DNA of 64,000 nucleotides, taken from the NCBI GenBank assembly GCA_026397915.1, contig JAPLTX010000023.1, positions 62,001 to 126,000 on the forward strand, in the 5' to 3' direction. A model generated the notes under the pieces. The model made no database searches. It was not told the origin of the DNA and saw only the letters and a list, made by a program, of their open reading frames with translations. Below, one piece after another: positions 52,260 to 62,066 of the stretch (position 1 is its first letter; every line of letters begins with the position of its first letter). This DNA comes from Verrucomicrobiota bacterium (GTDB taxonomy: Bacteria; Verrucomicrobiota; Verrucomicrobiia; CAIQCK01). The position numbers and the translations under genes were made by a program.

Positions 52260-52268
52260 CTAATTACG

Positions 52269-55200
52269 TTACGCAGCCGGCGCGGGTTTCGGAGCTTCTC
52301 CCGCGGGTTTGCGGGCGGCCATGTAGGAATACAACTGCCACCGCGCTTCGGCATCCTTCTGCGACTGCTCGAAGAACCGCTTCGCGTCCTCCGGCTTGCT
52401 CTTGGTGAGCATCTTGAACCGGTTTTCTGAGAGCAGGTAATCCTGCACCTTGCTCTTCGCCGCGGCCGAATCAAGCTGGAGCGGGTTTTCGCCCGCCGCA
52501 GCGCGCCGTGGGTCGTAGCGGTAGAGCAGCCACTGGCCGGATTCGACCGCCAGCTTCTGCTGCCGCGCGCCGACGCCGTGTTCCACGTCAATGCCGTGGG
52601 CAATGCAATGGCTGTAGGCGATGATGATGGACGGCCCCGGATAGGACTCGGCCTCATTGAACGCCTTGAGGGTCTGGTCGTCCTTGGCACCCATCGCGAC
52701 GCTGGCGACATAAACGCTGCCGTAAGCCATCGCAATCAGGCCGAGGTCCTTCTTGCCGAGCGGCTTGCCGCCGGCGGCAAACTTCGCCACCGCGCCGCGC
52801 GGCGTGGACTTGGACATCTGACCGCCGGTGTTGGAGTAAACCTCGGTGTCGAGCACCAGCAGGTTCACGTCACGGCCGCTGGCCAAGACGTGATCGAGGC
52901 CGCCGTAACCAATGTCGTAGGCCCAACCGTCGCCGCCGAGAATCCACACGCTGCGACGCGCGAGGCTGTCGGCAACACCGAGAAGCATTTTGGCTTCGCT
53001 GGACTTGTTACCGGCGAGCTTCTGCTTCAACGCGGCGATTCGCTCGCGTTGCGCGTAGATGCCGGTTTCGTCCGTTTGGTTGGCGTTGATGAGACCGCCG
53101 ACCAAATCGTCACCGAGAACACCCACGAGCCTCTTCAATAGTTCGCAGGCGAATTCCCGCTGCTTGTCTATCGAAACGCGGAAGCCGAGACCGAACTCGG
53201 CGTTATCCTCGAACAGCGAGTTGTTCCAGGTCGGCCCGCGGCCCTCGGCGTTGACGGCATACGGCGTCGTTGGCAGGTTGGCCCCGTAGATCGAGGAGCA
53301 ACCCGTCGCGTTGCCGATGACGGCGCGGTCGCCGAACAACTGTGTGAGCAGCTTGACGTAAGGCGTCTCGCCGCAACCGGCGCACGCGCCGGAGAACTCG
53401 AACAACGGGCGCATCACCTGTTGCTGGCGCAGTTGCGTGACCTTGACCTTGCGGCGGTCGAGTTCCGGAATATCCAGGAAGAAGTTCCAGTTCTCGCGCT
53501 CCGCCATGCGCAGCGGCGCCTGCGGTTTCATGTTGATCGCCTTGAGTTTCGCCTCGGCCTTGTTCTTGGCCGGACAGACATCCACACAAAGCTCGCAGCC
53601 GGTGCAGTCCTCGGCGGCGACCTGGAGCGTCCACTTCATGCCTTTCCATTCCGGCACGCGGGCGTCGGTGGATTTGAACGTCGCTGGCGCACCTTCGAGC
53701 TGCTTCGCGTCGTAAACCTTCATGCGGATGCAGGCGTGCGGACAGATGACGACGCACTTGGCGCACTGGATGCAGGTCTTCTCGTCCCACACCGGGATTT
53801 CGAGAGCGAGGTTGCGCTTCTCGTATTGCGCGGTCGCGGTCGGGAACGTGCCGTCCGGCGAGAACACGCTGACCGGCAGTGTGTCGCCCATGTTGCCGTA
53901 GATGACGCCCAGCGAGTTGCGGACGCTTTCCGGCGCGTTGGCGGTGAACGGCGACGGCATCTCGATCGTGCTCGTGACCTGCGCGGGCACGGTCACCTCG
54001 AACAGGTTGGCCAGCGTCTGGTCCACGGCAGCGATGTTCTTCTGCACCACGTCTTCGCCTTTCTTACCGTAGGTCTTCTTGATGGCGTATTTGATCCGCT
54101 CGATCGCTTCCTCGCGCGGCAGGACGCCGGAAAGGGCGAAGAAGCAGGTCTGCATGATTGTGTTGATGCGGCCGCCCATGCCGGTGGCGCGCGCGACGCT
54201 GATGGCGTCAATCACGTAGAATTTGATTTTTTTCTTGATGATCTGCTCCTGCATGAGGCGCGGAAGCTTGTTCCAGATCTCGTCCTTGCTGTTGGCGGTG
54301 TTGAGCAGGAACGTGCCGCCGGGCACCAGTGGCTGGAGCATGTCGTAGCGCTCCAGGAACACCGGCTGATGGCACGCCACAAAGTTGGCTTTGCTGATCA
54401 GGTAGGTCGAGCGGATTGGCGTCGGCCCGAAACGCAGGTGCGAAACCGTGACCGCGCCGGCTTTCTTCGAGTCATACACGAAGTAGCCCTGTGCGTAGTT
54501 CTCGGTGTTCTCGCCGATGATCTTGATGGAGTTCTTGTTCGCGCCCACCGTGCCGTCGGAGCCGAGGCCGTAGAACAACGCACGCACCACCTTGCCGGAT
54601 TCTGTCGAGAATTCGGGGTCGAATGGCAGGCTGGAGTTGGTCACGTCGTCGTTGATGCCAACGGTAAAGTGATTCTTCGGCTTCGCAGCGGCGAGATTGT
54701 CGAACACGGCCTTGACCATCGCCGGCGTGAATTCCTTCGAAGAGAGGCCGTAACGACCGCAGAGAACCTTCGGCATCGCCTTGAGCTTGCCGTAGCCGCT
54801 CGCGAGCGCCTCGGTCAGGCCGGCCACGACGTCGAGGTAGAGTGGATCGCCAAGAGCGCCCGGCTCCTTTGTGCGATCGAGCACCGCGATGGATTTTACC
54901 GTCGCGGGCAACGCCTCGATCAACCGCTTCGGATCGAACGGACGGAAGAGGCGAACCTTGAGCACGCCGACTTTCGCACCCTGGGCATTGAGGAACTCCA
55001 CCGCCTCATGAGCGGCTTCGCAGCCTGACCCCATCAGCACGACGACGCGCTCGGCGTCGGACGCGCCGACGTATTGGAAGAGGTGATATTGACGGCCCGT
55101 GAGCTTCGCGAAGTTGTCCATTGCCTTCTGCGTGATATCGGCGCACTTGGCATAGAACGGATTGCAGCTTTCGCGGGCTTGGAAGAATACGTCCGGGTTC

Positions 55201-55862
55201 TGCGCTGTGCCGCGCAAGACCGGCTTGTCGGGATTCATCGCGCGCTGGCGATGGGCAACGACGAGGTCCTCATCAATCATCCCCCGCATGATCTCCTCGG
55301 TCACCAACTCGATCTTGGAAGCCTCGTGCGAAGTGCGGAAGCCGTCGAAGAAGTGCAGGAACGGCACGCGCGACTCCAACGTCGCCGCTTGCGCGATCAG
55401 CGCACAGTCCATCGCCTCCTGCACTGACGCCGAGCTAAGCATCGCAAAACCCGTCGAGCGCGCGATCATCACGTCGCTGTGGTCGCCAAAGATCGAAAGC
55501 GCGTGGGTCGCCAGCGTGCGTGCCGTGATGTGGAACACCGTCGGCGTGAGTTCGCCGGCGATCTTGAACATGTTCGGAATCTTGAGCAGCAAGCCCTGCG
55601 ACGCGGTAAACGTGCAGGTGAGCGCGCCGGTTTGCAGCGCGCCATGCACTGCGCCGGCGGCACCGCCTTCGCTCTGCATCTCCACCACGCTGGGGACGGT
55701 GCCCCAAAGGTTCTTCACGCCTTCCGAGGCCCACTGGTCGCACCACTCGCCCATGTTGGACGAGGGCGTGATGGGATAAATGCCCATCACCTCGTTGCAG
55801 CGGTAGGCCACGTAGGCCACCGCTTCATTACCGTCAATAGTTATGTATTTTTTAGTGCTCAT
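52269..55862 (-). CDS. nifJ: Pyruvate:ferredoxin (flavodoxin) oxidoreductase
   Basis: 1197 residues, single-chain homodimeric type. Domain order: N-terminal pyruvate-binding domain (DGNEAVAYVAYRCNEVMGIYP), beta/gamma domains, a two-cluster ferredoxin domain (CIQCAKCVVICPHACIR near 700 and CTGCELCVDVCPAKNK near 755), Cys of the proximal cluster (SGACAGCGETPY) and the thiamine diphosphate site (WILGGDGWAYDIGYGG). Converts pyruvate + CoA to acetyl-CoA + CO2 with reduced ferredoxin or flavodoxin; oxygen-sensitive. The start overlaps the hypC stop (ATGA). Being embedded between hypC and hypD ties pyruvate oxidation to hydrogenase production. Confidence 0.95.
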   Translation of the reverse strand: MSTKKYITIDGNEAVAYVAYRCNEVMGIYPITPSSNMGEWCDQWASEGVKNLWGTVPSVVEMQSEGGAAGAVHGALQTGALTCTFTASQGLLLKIPNMFKIAGELTPTVFHITARTLATHALSIFGDHSDVMIARSTGFAMLSSASVQEAMDCALIAQAATLESRVPFLHFFDGFRTSHEASKIELVTEEIMRGMIDEDLVVAHRQRAMNPDKPVLRGTAQNPDVFFQARESCNPFYAKCADITQKAMDNFAKLTGRQYHLFQYVGASDAERVVVLMGSGCEAAHEAVEFLNAQGAKVGVLKVRLFRPFDPKRLIEALPATVKSIAVLDRTKEPGALGDPLYLDVVAGLTEALASGYGKLKAMPKVLCGRYGLSSKEFTPAMVKAVFDNLAAAKPKNHFTVGINDDVTNSSLPFDPEFSTESGKVVRALFYGLGSDGTVGANKNSIKIIGENTENYAQGYFVYDSKKAGAVTVSHLRFGPTPIRSTYLISKANFVACHQPVFLERYDMLQPLVPGGTFLLNTANSKDEIWNKLPRLMQEQIIKKKIKFYVIDAISVARATGMGGRINTIMQTCFFALSGVLPREEAIERIKYAIKKTYGKKGEDVVQKNIAAVDQTLANLFEVTVPAQVTSTIEMPSPFTANAPESVRNSLGVIYGNMGDTLPVSVFSPDGTFPTATAQYEKRNLALEIPVWDEKTCIQCAKCVVICPHACIRMKVYDAKQLEGAPATFKSTDARVPEWKGMKWTLQVAAEDCTGCELCVDVCPAKNKAEAKLKAINMKPQAPLRMAERENWNFFLDIPELDRRKVKVTQLRQQQVMRPLFEFSGACAGCGETPYVKLLTQLFGDRAVIGNATGCSSIYGANLPTTPYAVNAEGRGPTWNNSLFEDNAEFGLGFRVSIDKQREFACELLKRLVGVLGDDLVGGLINANQTDETGIYAQRERIAALKQKLAGNKSSEAKMLLGVADSLARRSVWILGGDGWAYDIGYGGLDHVLASGRDVNLLVLDTEVYSNTGGQMSKSTPRGAVAKFAAGGKPLGKKDLGLIAMAYGSVYVASVAMGAKDDQTLKAFNEAESYPGPSIIIAYSHCIAHGIDVEHGVGARQQKLAVESGQWLLYRYDPRRAAAGENPLQLDSAAAKSKVQDYLLSENRFKMLTKSKPEDAKRFFEQSQKDAEARWQLYSYMAARKPAGEAPKPAPAA

Positions 55863-56107
55863 GTTTTTTCCGCTTCTTCCAACTCGTCCATCTGCCGCAG
55901 GTAATCAAAAACCTGGGTCGCTTCTTCTTCGCTCAGCGTGCTGATTGCGAAACCGACGTGAACGATCACGTAGTCGCCGACGGTCGCCTCGGGGACGTAA
56001 GCGAGGCTGACCTCTTTGACGATGCCACCAAAGTTGACCTTGCCCATTCGCTGCAATGGGTCGTCACCACTGACACTCTCGATTTTGCCGGGAACTGCCA
56101 GACACAT
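55859..56107 (-). CDS. hypC: Hydrogenase maturation chaperone HypC
   Basis: 82 residues, MCLAVPGKIESV at the N-terminus (Cys2 binds the iron ligand complex), then GIVKEVSLAYVPEATVGDYVIVHVGFAI, which is standard for HypC/HupF. It carries the Fe(CN)2CO unit with HypD to apo-HoxH. It overlaps hypF by one base (TAATG) and nifJ by four. Confidence 0.94.
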   Translation of the reverse strand: MCLAVPGKIESVSGDDPLQRMGKVNFGGIVKEVSLAYVPEATVGDYVIVHVGFAISTLSEEEATQVFDYLRQMDELEEAEKT

Positions 56108-58422
56108 TAGCTACAGGTCTCCTTCGACGCCGCCGCCATCTGGCCCAACGCGATTCCGCCGTCGTTCGGCGGCACCCGCTGATGCCAGTAGGCGCGAAAA
56201 TTTTCTTGTTCGAGCCGTCGCACGGCCCGCTCGGTCAAATAACGGTTCTGAAAACAGCCGCCGGAGAGCACCACTTGCTCCCGGCCGATGCGCCGCGCCA
56301 CCGCGACGATCATCTCGGCCAGCGCGTTATGAAACTTTGCCGCCAGCCAGCCAACCGGCTCGTTTTCAGCCACATCGTCCAGCATCGCGCGGATCATCGG
56401 CTCCCAATCAATCACCCACGGCGATTGACCGTCCCGAATCCGGAACGGATACGCTTCATCCGTCTCATAGCCGTCGGCCGCGAACTCCCACTCCATCGCC
56501 GCTTGGCCTTCATACCGCGTCTCTTGTCTTAATCCGGCAATCGCCGCCGCCGCGTCAAAAAGCCGACCCGCGCTGGACGTCACGGGTGCATTCAGTTGTT
56601 TATGCAGCATTTGCCGCACAATTTGCAACTCTGGTCTTGAAAAACCTTGCACCGGCGCCAACTCCTTCAGGCCAAAAAGCGCATCGCCAAAAACCTCGTA
56701 AAGCACCCCAACCGCACTGCGACGCGGCTCACGGACCGCGCTGTCACCGCCTGGCAGCCGAAACTGCCGCAGGTGCGCCACGCGCTCAAAATCATGCCGC
56801 GTAGCCCGGAAAAACTCGCCGCCCCAGATTGTCCCGTCAGTTCCGTAGCCCGTGCCGTCCCAAGCGACACCAAGCACAGGCCCGTCCAAGTCGTTCTCCG
56901 CCATGCACGAGACGACGTGGGCAAAATGATGCTGCACCTCTCGCACCGGCACGCCGAGTTGCCGCGCGAATTTGGTGGAGAGGTAATCCGGATGCGCGTC
57001 GCAGGCGACTGATTCCGGCCGCACATCGTAAAGCCGCTCGAAGTCACCGATCACGCGCCGGAACGCATCGAAAGCCGCCGTGCTCTCCAGATCGCCGATG
57101 TGCTGGCTGATGAAGACGTCGTCGCCCACCGCCAGGGCCACCGAGGATTTCAGATGCGCTCCCACCGCCAACTGCGGCGGCAGCGACTGACGCGCAAGGT
57201 GGACTGGCAGCGGCGCAAACCCGCGTGCGCGCCGCAACACCATCTCGCGATCCATCACCACGCGAACGATCGAGTCGTCCACGTGTCGCGCAATCGGCCG
57301 GTCGTGAACCAAAAAGAGGTCGGCGATGTCGTTGAGCCGCCGCAACGCGTCGCGCTCGTCCGTGCAGATCGGCTCTTCCGCCAGATTGCCGCTCGTCGCC
57401 ACCACCGGAAAACCGAGTTCCGCCAGCAACAGATGATGCAGCGGTGTGTAAGGCAGCATCACGCCGAGGCAGGGATTATGCGGCGCAATTGCTTCCGCGA
57501 CCCCGCCCATGTCCTTGCGTCGTCGCAGTAAAACAATCGGCGATTCCGGCGAAGTCAACAGCCGCTCTTCCGTCTCAAAGACTTCGCACAGCGCCTGCGC
57601 CGCCGCCAGCGACGGCACCATCAGCGCGAACGGCTTCTCCTCGCGATGCTTCAGCTCTCGCAGCCGGCACACCGCCCGCTCGTTTCGCGCGTCCACCAGC
57701 AGATGAAATCCGCCCAATCCCTTCACTGCAACAATCTCGCCGCGCCGGATGGCGTGCGCCGCCTGTTGCAGCGCGCCATCGCGCCGAAACAGCACCTGAC
57801 CGGCACGGTCCCACAACTCCAACTGCGGCCCGCAGTTTGGGCAGGCGTTGGGCTGCGCGTGGAAACGGCGGTCGTGCGGGTCTTCGTATTCGGCCCGGCA
57901 CGCATCGCACATCGCAAAGCGCTTCATCGTCGTATTCGGCCGGTCGTAAGGCAGCGACTCGACGATGCTGAATCGCGGCCCGCAATGCGTGCAGTTGGTG
58001 AACGGATAGCGATGGCGGCGGTTCGCCGAATTGAAAATCTCCCGCAAGCACTCCGGGCAGGTCGCGATGTCCGGCAGAATCAGCGCCGTCTTCGCGCCCG
58101 CCGCGATGCTCTCACGAATCTCAAACTTCGTGTAGCCAACCCGGTCGAGCCACGACGATTCCAGACTCTGGATGAACGCCGGCACCGGTTTTTCGCGGGG
58201 GATGCGTAGCAAGAAACTCTGAAGTTGGTCGTGCCGGCCCTCGACCTCGATGAAAACGCCTTGCGCCGAATTGTTCACCCAGCCTGTCAGCCCCAGTTCC
58301 TCCGCCAGCCGGAACACGAACGGCCGGAACCCGACGCCCTGCACCGCGCCGCGTATTGTCACGCGTAGCCGCAGCGCCTGTGTCGCGCTTCTCCCAGCTG
58401 GCGTTTGAACAATCGTGTGCAT
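56107..58422 (-). CDS. hypF: Carbamoyltransferase HypF
   Basis: 771 residues from ATG 58420-58422. Acylphosphatase domain (RVTIRGAVQGVGFRPFVFRLA), two Cys4 zinc fingers (CPECLREIF ... CTHCGPRF and CDACRAEYED ... CPNCG), YrdC-like domain (IVAVKGLGGFHLLVDA; SPIVLLRR), and a Kae1-like domain (VACDAHPDYLSTKFA; VQHHFAHVVSCM; LSGGCFQNRYL). It makes carbamoyl-adenylate and transfers it to the C-terminal Cys of HypE. First gene of the maturation/nifJ operon. The 182-bp upstream region holds a hairpin (58441-58473) and TTGACT. Confidence 0.95.
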   Translation of the reverse strand: MHTIVQTPAGRSATQALRLRVTIRGAVQGVGFRPFVFRLAEELGLTGWVNNSAQGVFIEVEGRHDQLQSFLLRIPREKPVPAFIQSLESSWLDRVGYTKFEIRESIAAGAKTALILPDIATCPECLREIFNSANRRHRYPFTNCTHCGPRFSIVESLPYDRPNTTMKRFAMCDACRAEYEDPHDRRFHAQPNACPNCGPQLELWDRAGQVLFRRDGALQQAAHAIRRGEIVAVKGLGGFHLLVDARNERAVCRLRELKHREEKPFALMVPSLAAAQALCEVFETEERLLTSPESPIVLLRRRKDMGGVAEAIAPHNPCLGVMLPYTPLHHLLLAELGFPVVATSGNLAEEPICTDERDALRRLNDIADLFLVHDRPIARHVDDSIVRVVMDREMVLRRARGFAPLPVHLARQSLPPQLAVGAHLKSSVALAVGDDVFISQHIGDLESTAAFDAFRRVIGDFERLYDVRPESVACDAHPDYLSTKFARQLGVPVREVQHHFAHVVSCMAENDLDGPVLGVAWDGTGYGTDGTIWGGEFFRATRHDFERVAHLRQFRLPGGDSAVREPRRSAVGVLYEVFGDALFGLKELAPVQGFSRPELQIVRQMLHKQLNAPVTSSAGRLFDAAAAIAGLRQETRYEGQAAMEWEFAADGYETDEAYPFRIRDGQSPWVIDWEPMIRAMLDDVAENEPVGWLAAKFHNALAEMIVAVARRIGREQVVLSGGCFQNRYLTERAVRRLEQENFRAYWHQRVPPNDGGIALGQMAAASKETCS

Positions 58423-58440
58423 GTCATTACATTTTAACTC

Positions 58441-58473
58441 ATGGTGGTTGGGCCACTGTCGCTCAACCGCCAT
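58441..58473 (-). promoter_or_regulatory. Hairpin/dyad in the hypF upstream region
   Basis: ATGGTGGTTG (58441-58450) pairs with CAACCGCCAT (58464-58473) at nine of ten positions around a 13-base centre. It lies 19 bp before the hypF start. Further upstream on the minus strand are TGTCACATTG and TTGACT, the former sharing eight bases with the array-2 core. Possible operator or leader structure; the whole gap 58423-58604 contains no gene. Confidence 0.4.
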
Positions 58474-58604
58474 CACTTCAAAGGGTCAAATTTAGAGTCA
58501 ACCGCCCAATGTGACAACGCTTGTGTTGGTTTGCACTTAGCGGATTTTGCCAGCGGCCCGAAAACAATCGTGAAAGCGATGAATGGGTGGAAACGAGATG
58601 TTCG

Positions 58605-60174
58605 TTACTGTGAACTTCTTGTTTTCCGGCTCTCGATGAACTTATCCCAAAACTCCTTCTGGATGCAGATGTTGAGCAGCACCATCGGGCGGACACCGTA
58701 GAACTCCGTCTGCCAGTCCGCGCCGAGCTTGGCGGCGACCGCCGGTTCCTGATCCATCGAGGTGATGATGATGGCGGGACGGAGGCCGGCGGGAACGTCA
58801 CCAGCCTGAGTCCAGTAGCCGACGTTACGGAACTTCCGGAAATACCACGGCAGCGGCCATGTATCGTAAGGGTTGGCGCATACCTCGATCACCATGTCGC
58901 GATGCGCGGGATGGACAGCGGCGATTTGCTCGACGCGTTTGACGAGGTTCAGCAGGTCCGGGCTGGTGTGGGCATAGACGCAGGGATTGCGCGGGTCGGC
59001 GCAGAACCGGCCGTTGGCGCGCCACGCCTGACCGCCAAGCTGCCACGCCGCTGTAGCGAGCAACGCGCCGACCAGCCACTTCGCCCAACGTTGCCGGGCC
59101 GCTTCGATCAACATCACCGCGCCGACACCGGCGAGCAGGATCATTCCGTGCAGGAACGAGATCGCGAGCCACGGCGATTTGTGGCGGATGACCGAATACG
59201 CGACGGTCAACGCCACTGTGTAAACCGCCAAGAACCAAAGCAGTGCTGACTCGGGATCGGCGTTTTTCCTGCGTCGCCATGCGGCAACCATCGCCAATGC
59301 CGCGAGCGTGACGATCAACGCTTCGCTCCAAACCGGGCCGCGGCCCTCGCGGAACCAAACCAGCATTTGCAGGTAGAAATGCCACGGATGGATGTGCCGG
59401 CTCTTCTCGCCACCCGCCCACCCGAGATAGTTCCCGTAACAAAGCACCGAGTCGAGCACGCCGCGCCAATGCGTGAAGAACGCGGAGTAAAACGTCACCG
59501 CCACCACCGCCGCAATGCCTAGCGCGGCGAGCAGATGCCGGCGGTTCACCGCGAGTAATCCCGCGCGCACCGTCGGCGACACCGCCAGCGCGACCGCTGC
59601 CGCGCCGAACGAAAGCACCCACGTCTCCTTCGTCGCATACATCAGCCCCGCGAATGCGCCCGCCAGCAACGCCCAGCCTGCGGACGGACTCCGCGCATAC
59701 CTCCAACCGGCGGCGATGGTGCCGAAGGTGAAGAAGACCAGCAACATCTCCTGGATGTAGTAGCGGCTGTAGAACGTCATTGCCGGCGAGATCGCCGTCA
59801 GCAGCGCGGCAACAATCATCGGCCACCGCCCCAGCCCGTCGCGCACGAGCCAGAGCAGCAGCACCAGCCCCGCGCCGAATAGCGCCGGCACCAGCCGGAA
59901 CGTGATCTCGCTGGTGTTCGCAAAGTTCTTCCCCGCCGTCAACCACGCGAACGGCAGCGAGAGGTAATAAAGCGTCGGCCCGTGGTTGTCCTTGAGGTCG
60001 TATTCATACCGGCCCGTCTCCATCAAGATGCCGGTGCGAACGGCTTGGTTCGCCTCGTCGCCGTGCATGACGCGTTCGTCGAGCCGCCAAAGCCGGAACG
60101 CCAGCGCGCCAGCCGCGATGGCCAGCAACAGCACGCAAGCGAGGAGGTTCTTTCGCACGCCGTTTTCTACCACA
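58605..60174 (-). CDS. PMT-type membrane glycosyltransferase, Agl23-like
   Basis: About 522 residues and eleven or more membrane helices. The N-terminal loop after TM1 reads LWRLDERVMHGDEANQAVRTG and later KDNHGPTLYYLSLP, with acidic residues expected for dolichyl- or undecaprenyl-phosphate sugar transferases (GT39/ArnT-like). The MHGDEA and DNHGP motifs match the family described as flippase activity-associated Agl23. It transfers a sugar from a lipid carrier at the outer face of the inner membrane; the acceptor is unknown. No good ATG exists; I use GTG 60172-60174, and a GTG at 60160-60162 is an alternative. Confidence 0.75.
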
Positions 60175-60215
60175 AACCGCCGCCCGCCAGAAGTCCGGCG
60201 TGGGCGCAAAAACAA

Positions 60216-60248
60216 GAAGACCGGCGAAACATTGTCTCGCCGGTCTTC
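60216..60248 (-). terminator. Rho-independent terminator of the discoidin-like gene
   Basis: GAAGACCGGCGA (60216-60227) and its perfect 12-bp complement (60237-60248) with a 9-base loop. On the minus strand the stem is followed by TTGTTTTTG, giving the U-rich tail. It lies 51 bp after the stop of the gene at 60300-60977. Confidence 0.8.
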
Positions 60249-60299
60249 CTGAAACTTCATTCCGCCGTCACGCTGGATGGCGGGGACTAGTCGGATGAT

Positions 60300-60977
60300 T
60301 TACTTCCCGAAGACCTCCACCTCCGTGTAGTGGTTCATCTGGTTGGAGGTGTTGCCGTTGCTGTAGAGGCGAACGTAACGGCCTTTGACGCCTTTGACCG
60401 CGATCGGACGGCCGTCGTAGGTCTCGATGAATTCAAGATCCTTGCCGATGCCGAGGCCGGCGGAGTTGTCGTGGTCGTTGTTGAAGACGGTCTTCACGTT
60501 CGCGATGAAGTCCGCGTCGTCCGCCACTTGGATGACGACGTCGCGATAAACGCGCGGCTCGCTGTGGAAGTGCCACAACACGACCGCCCAGATTTCGCAG
60601 GTCTTGCCGAGATCAATCTGCACCCATTGGGATCCAGGTCCAAGCTCCACGTAACTGCCCTCAGCGCCTTCCTTGTCGCCGTCGGTGACGAGGTCGAGGC
60701 TGCCGATGACCGGCTCTTTGTCGCTCGATGTCACCTTCTTCTTCAGCGAGAGATTGACGCAGCCCGGCGGGACGTAGGTCGGAGGACGGGGCTTGTCGCC
60801 GCGCGGCGGTTCGAGGTTGGGGGTCTTCAGATTCTTCGGCGTGCCGACGAACATCGGCTTGGGCATCTTGTAGTCCAGCTTCACCATGCCGGCCGGGGCT
60901 TCCTGGCCGAAGCTCACCTGGCTCAGCACGAAACAACCGAGCGCTACCATCAGTCCATACGACGCGTATTTCTTCAT
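60300..60977 (-). CDS. Secreted protein with discoidin (F5/8 type C)-like domain
   Basis: 225 residues, signal peptide YGLMVALGCFVLSQVSFG. After a Pro/Lys-rich linker (PKPMFVGTPKNLKTPNLEPP) follows a galactose-binding beta-sandwich: SSDKEPVIGSLDLVTDGDKEG, WVQIDLGKTCEIWAVVLWHF, VKGRYVRLYSNGNTSNQMNH and YTEVEVFGK. The LVTDG and WVQIDLG motifs are typical. It probably binds carbohydrate outside the cell. It is a single gene with its own terminator; AAAGGAAAA precedes the ATG. Confidence 0.8.
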   Translation of the reverse strand: MKKYASYGLMVALGCFVLSQVSFGQEAPAGMVKLDYKMPKPMFVGTPKNLKTPNLEPPRGDKPRPPTYVPPGCVNLSLKKKVTSSDKEPVIGSLDLVTDGDKEGAEGSYVELGPGSQWVQIDLGKTCEIWAVVLWHFHSEPRVYRDVVIQVADDADFIANVKTVFNNDHDNSAGLGIGKDLEFIETYDGRPIAVKGVKGRYVRLYSNGNTSNQMNHYTEVEVFGK

Positions 60978-61046
60978 AAGTTGGTTTTCCTTTACTGCTT
61001 TCCGCTCTTTTCAACGAACATCAGTCTGGGCATTTAATACGAATTC

Positions 61047-62066
61047 TCACTCCGAACGCAACAAATTCCTTTCGCTTGGCGGCACCGCGCGCGCCGCAAA
61101 CGCCGGCGTCGCGATCACCTTGTCGCCCAGCATTCGCAACAGGCCGCGGCGCCTTTCGACAACAAGTGCGGCCACTTCGACGCGTGACCGGCAGTAGCTA
61201 TTCACCTCAGCCGTTGTCATCACCATGAACGCCGTAGAAAGCGCGTCCGACATCGCTGCGGACGGCGCGATGGCCCACGCGGCGAGGTGGTTCGCCGCCG
61301 GCCGGCCGGTGCGCGGGTCGAGGACGTGCTGGCCTTTGACCTCCGTGCCGGAGCCGCTGAGGGCCGCGCCGCTGAGCAGCACGGTGTCAAAACCGGCCTC
61401 GCGGCTCCAGTCGCCCGCGACGCCGAGCGGCCAGCCGCGTTTGCCGGCGGGACAACCCGCCGCTTCACCACCGTTGCCCAACGCCAGCACGGAACTGGTG
61501 CCGCTGTGAAGCAGCACGTCGGGAATCTCCCAGTCGGCGAGAATCTCCGCGGCTTTGTCGAGGGCGTAGCCTTTGCCGACGGCACCGAGGTCCACCTCGA
61601 CACACGCCGACGGATCAGGCCCGGCGGCGGGGCGGATGGTGACGGTGAAGTCCTGCGGATTCAAAACCAGGCGCTCCATGCCAACGGTGGCGCGCGCGGC
61701 GGCAAGCTCCGCGTCGGTAATGCGTTGCCAGTTGCCCTTGGCATCGCGCATCAGATTCATCAGGGGGCCGACGGTAACGTCGAACGTCCCGCCGGTGTCG
61801 GCGTAGACCTGTGCAGCCAGTTGCAAACACTCGAAGGCTTCGAGGCAGACGCGGAGAGATTCGCCGGGCTTGAGGCGGTTGAGTTGCGCAATGTCGCTGC
61901 ACGGCTGGAAGCGGCTGAGCAACCCTTCCAGTCGGTCAATCTCGCGAAACATCGCCGCCGCCGCCTGCCGCGCGTAGGTTTCCTCCTGTCCCGCGACAAC
62001 CACCTCGAACACGGTCGTCATCACTTCGTGAGCGAAGCGGTGCAACGGAGGAACACCTGACGTCAT
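61047..62066 (-). CDS. apbE: FAD:protein FMN transferase (ApbE)
   Basis: 339 residues. Motifs: FDVTVGPLMNL, VDLGAVGKGYALDKAAEIL (flavin site), LLHSGTSSVLALG, HVLDPRTGRPA and the DALSTAF metal-binding sequence. It attaches FMN to Thr/Ser of electron-transfer proteins (Rnf, Nqr, NosR-like). I see no signal peptide or lipobox. Its start overlaps the stop of the upstream membrane protein (ATGA), so it should serve this cytochrome unit or its partners beyond the window. Confidence 0.9.
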   Translation of the reverse strand: MTSGVPPLHRFAHEVMTTVFEVVVAGQEETYARQAAAAMFREIDRLEGLLSRFQPCSDIAQLNRLKPGESLRVCLEAFECLQLAAQVYADTGGTFDVTVGPLMNLMRDAKGNWQRITDAELAAARATVGMERLVLNPQDFTVTIRPAAGPDPSACVEVDLGAVGKGYALDKAAEILADWEIPDVLLHSGTSSVLALGNGGEAAGCPAGKRGWPLGVAGDWSREAGFDTVLLSGAALSGSGTEVKGQHVLDPRTGRPAANHLAAWAIAPSAAMSDALSTAFMVMTTAEVNSYCRSRVEVAALVVERRRGLLRMLGDKVIATPAFAARAVPPSERNLLRSE

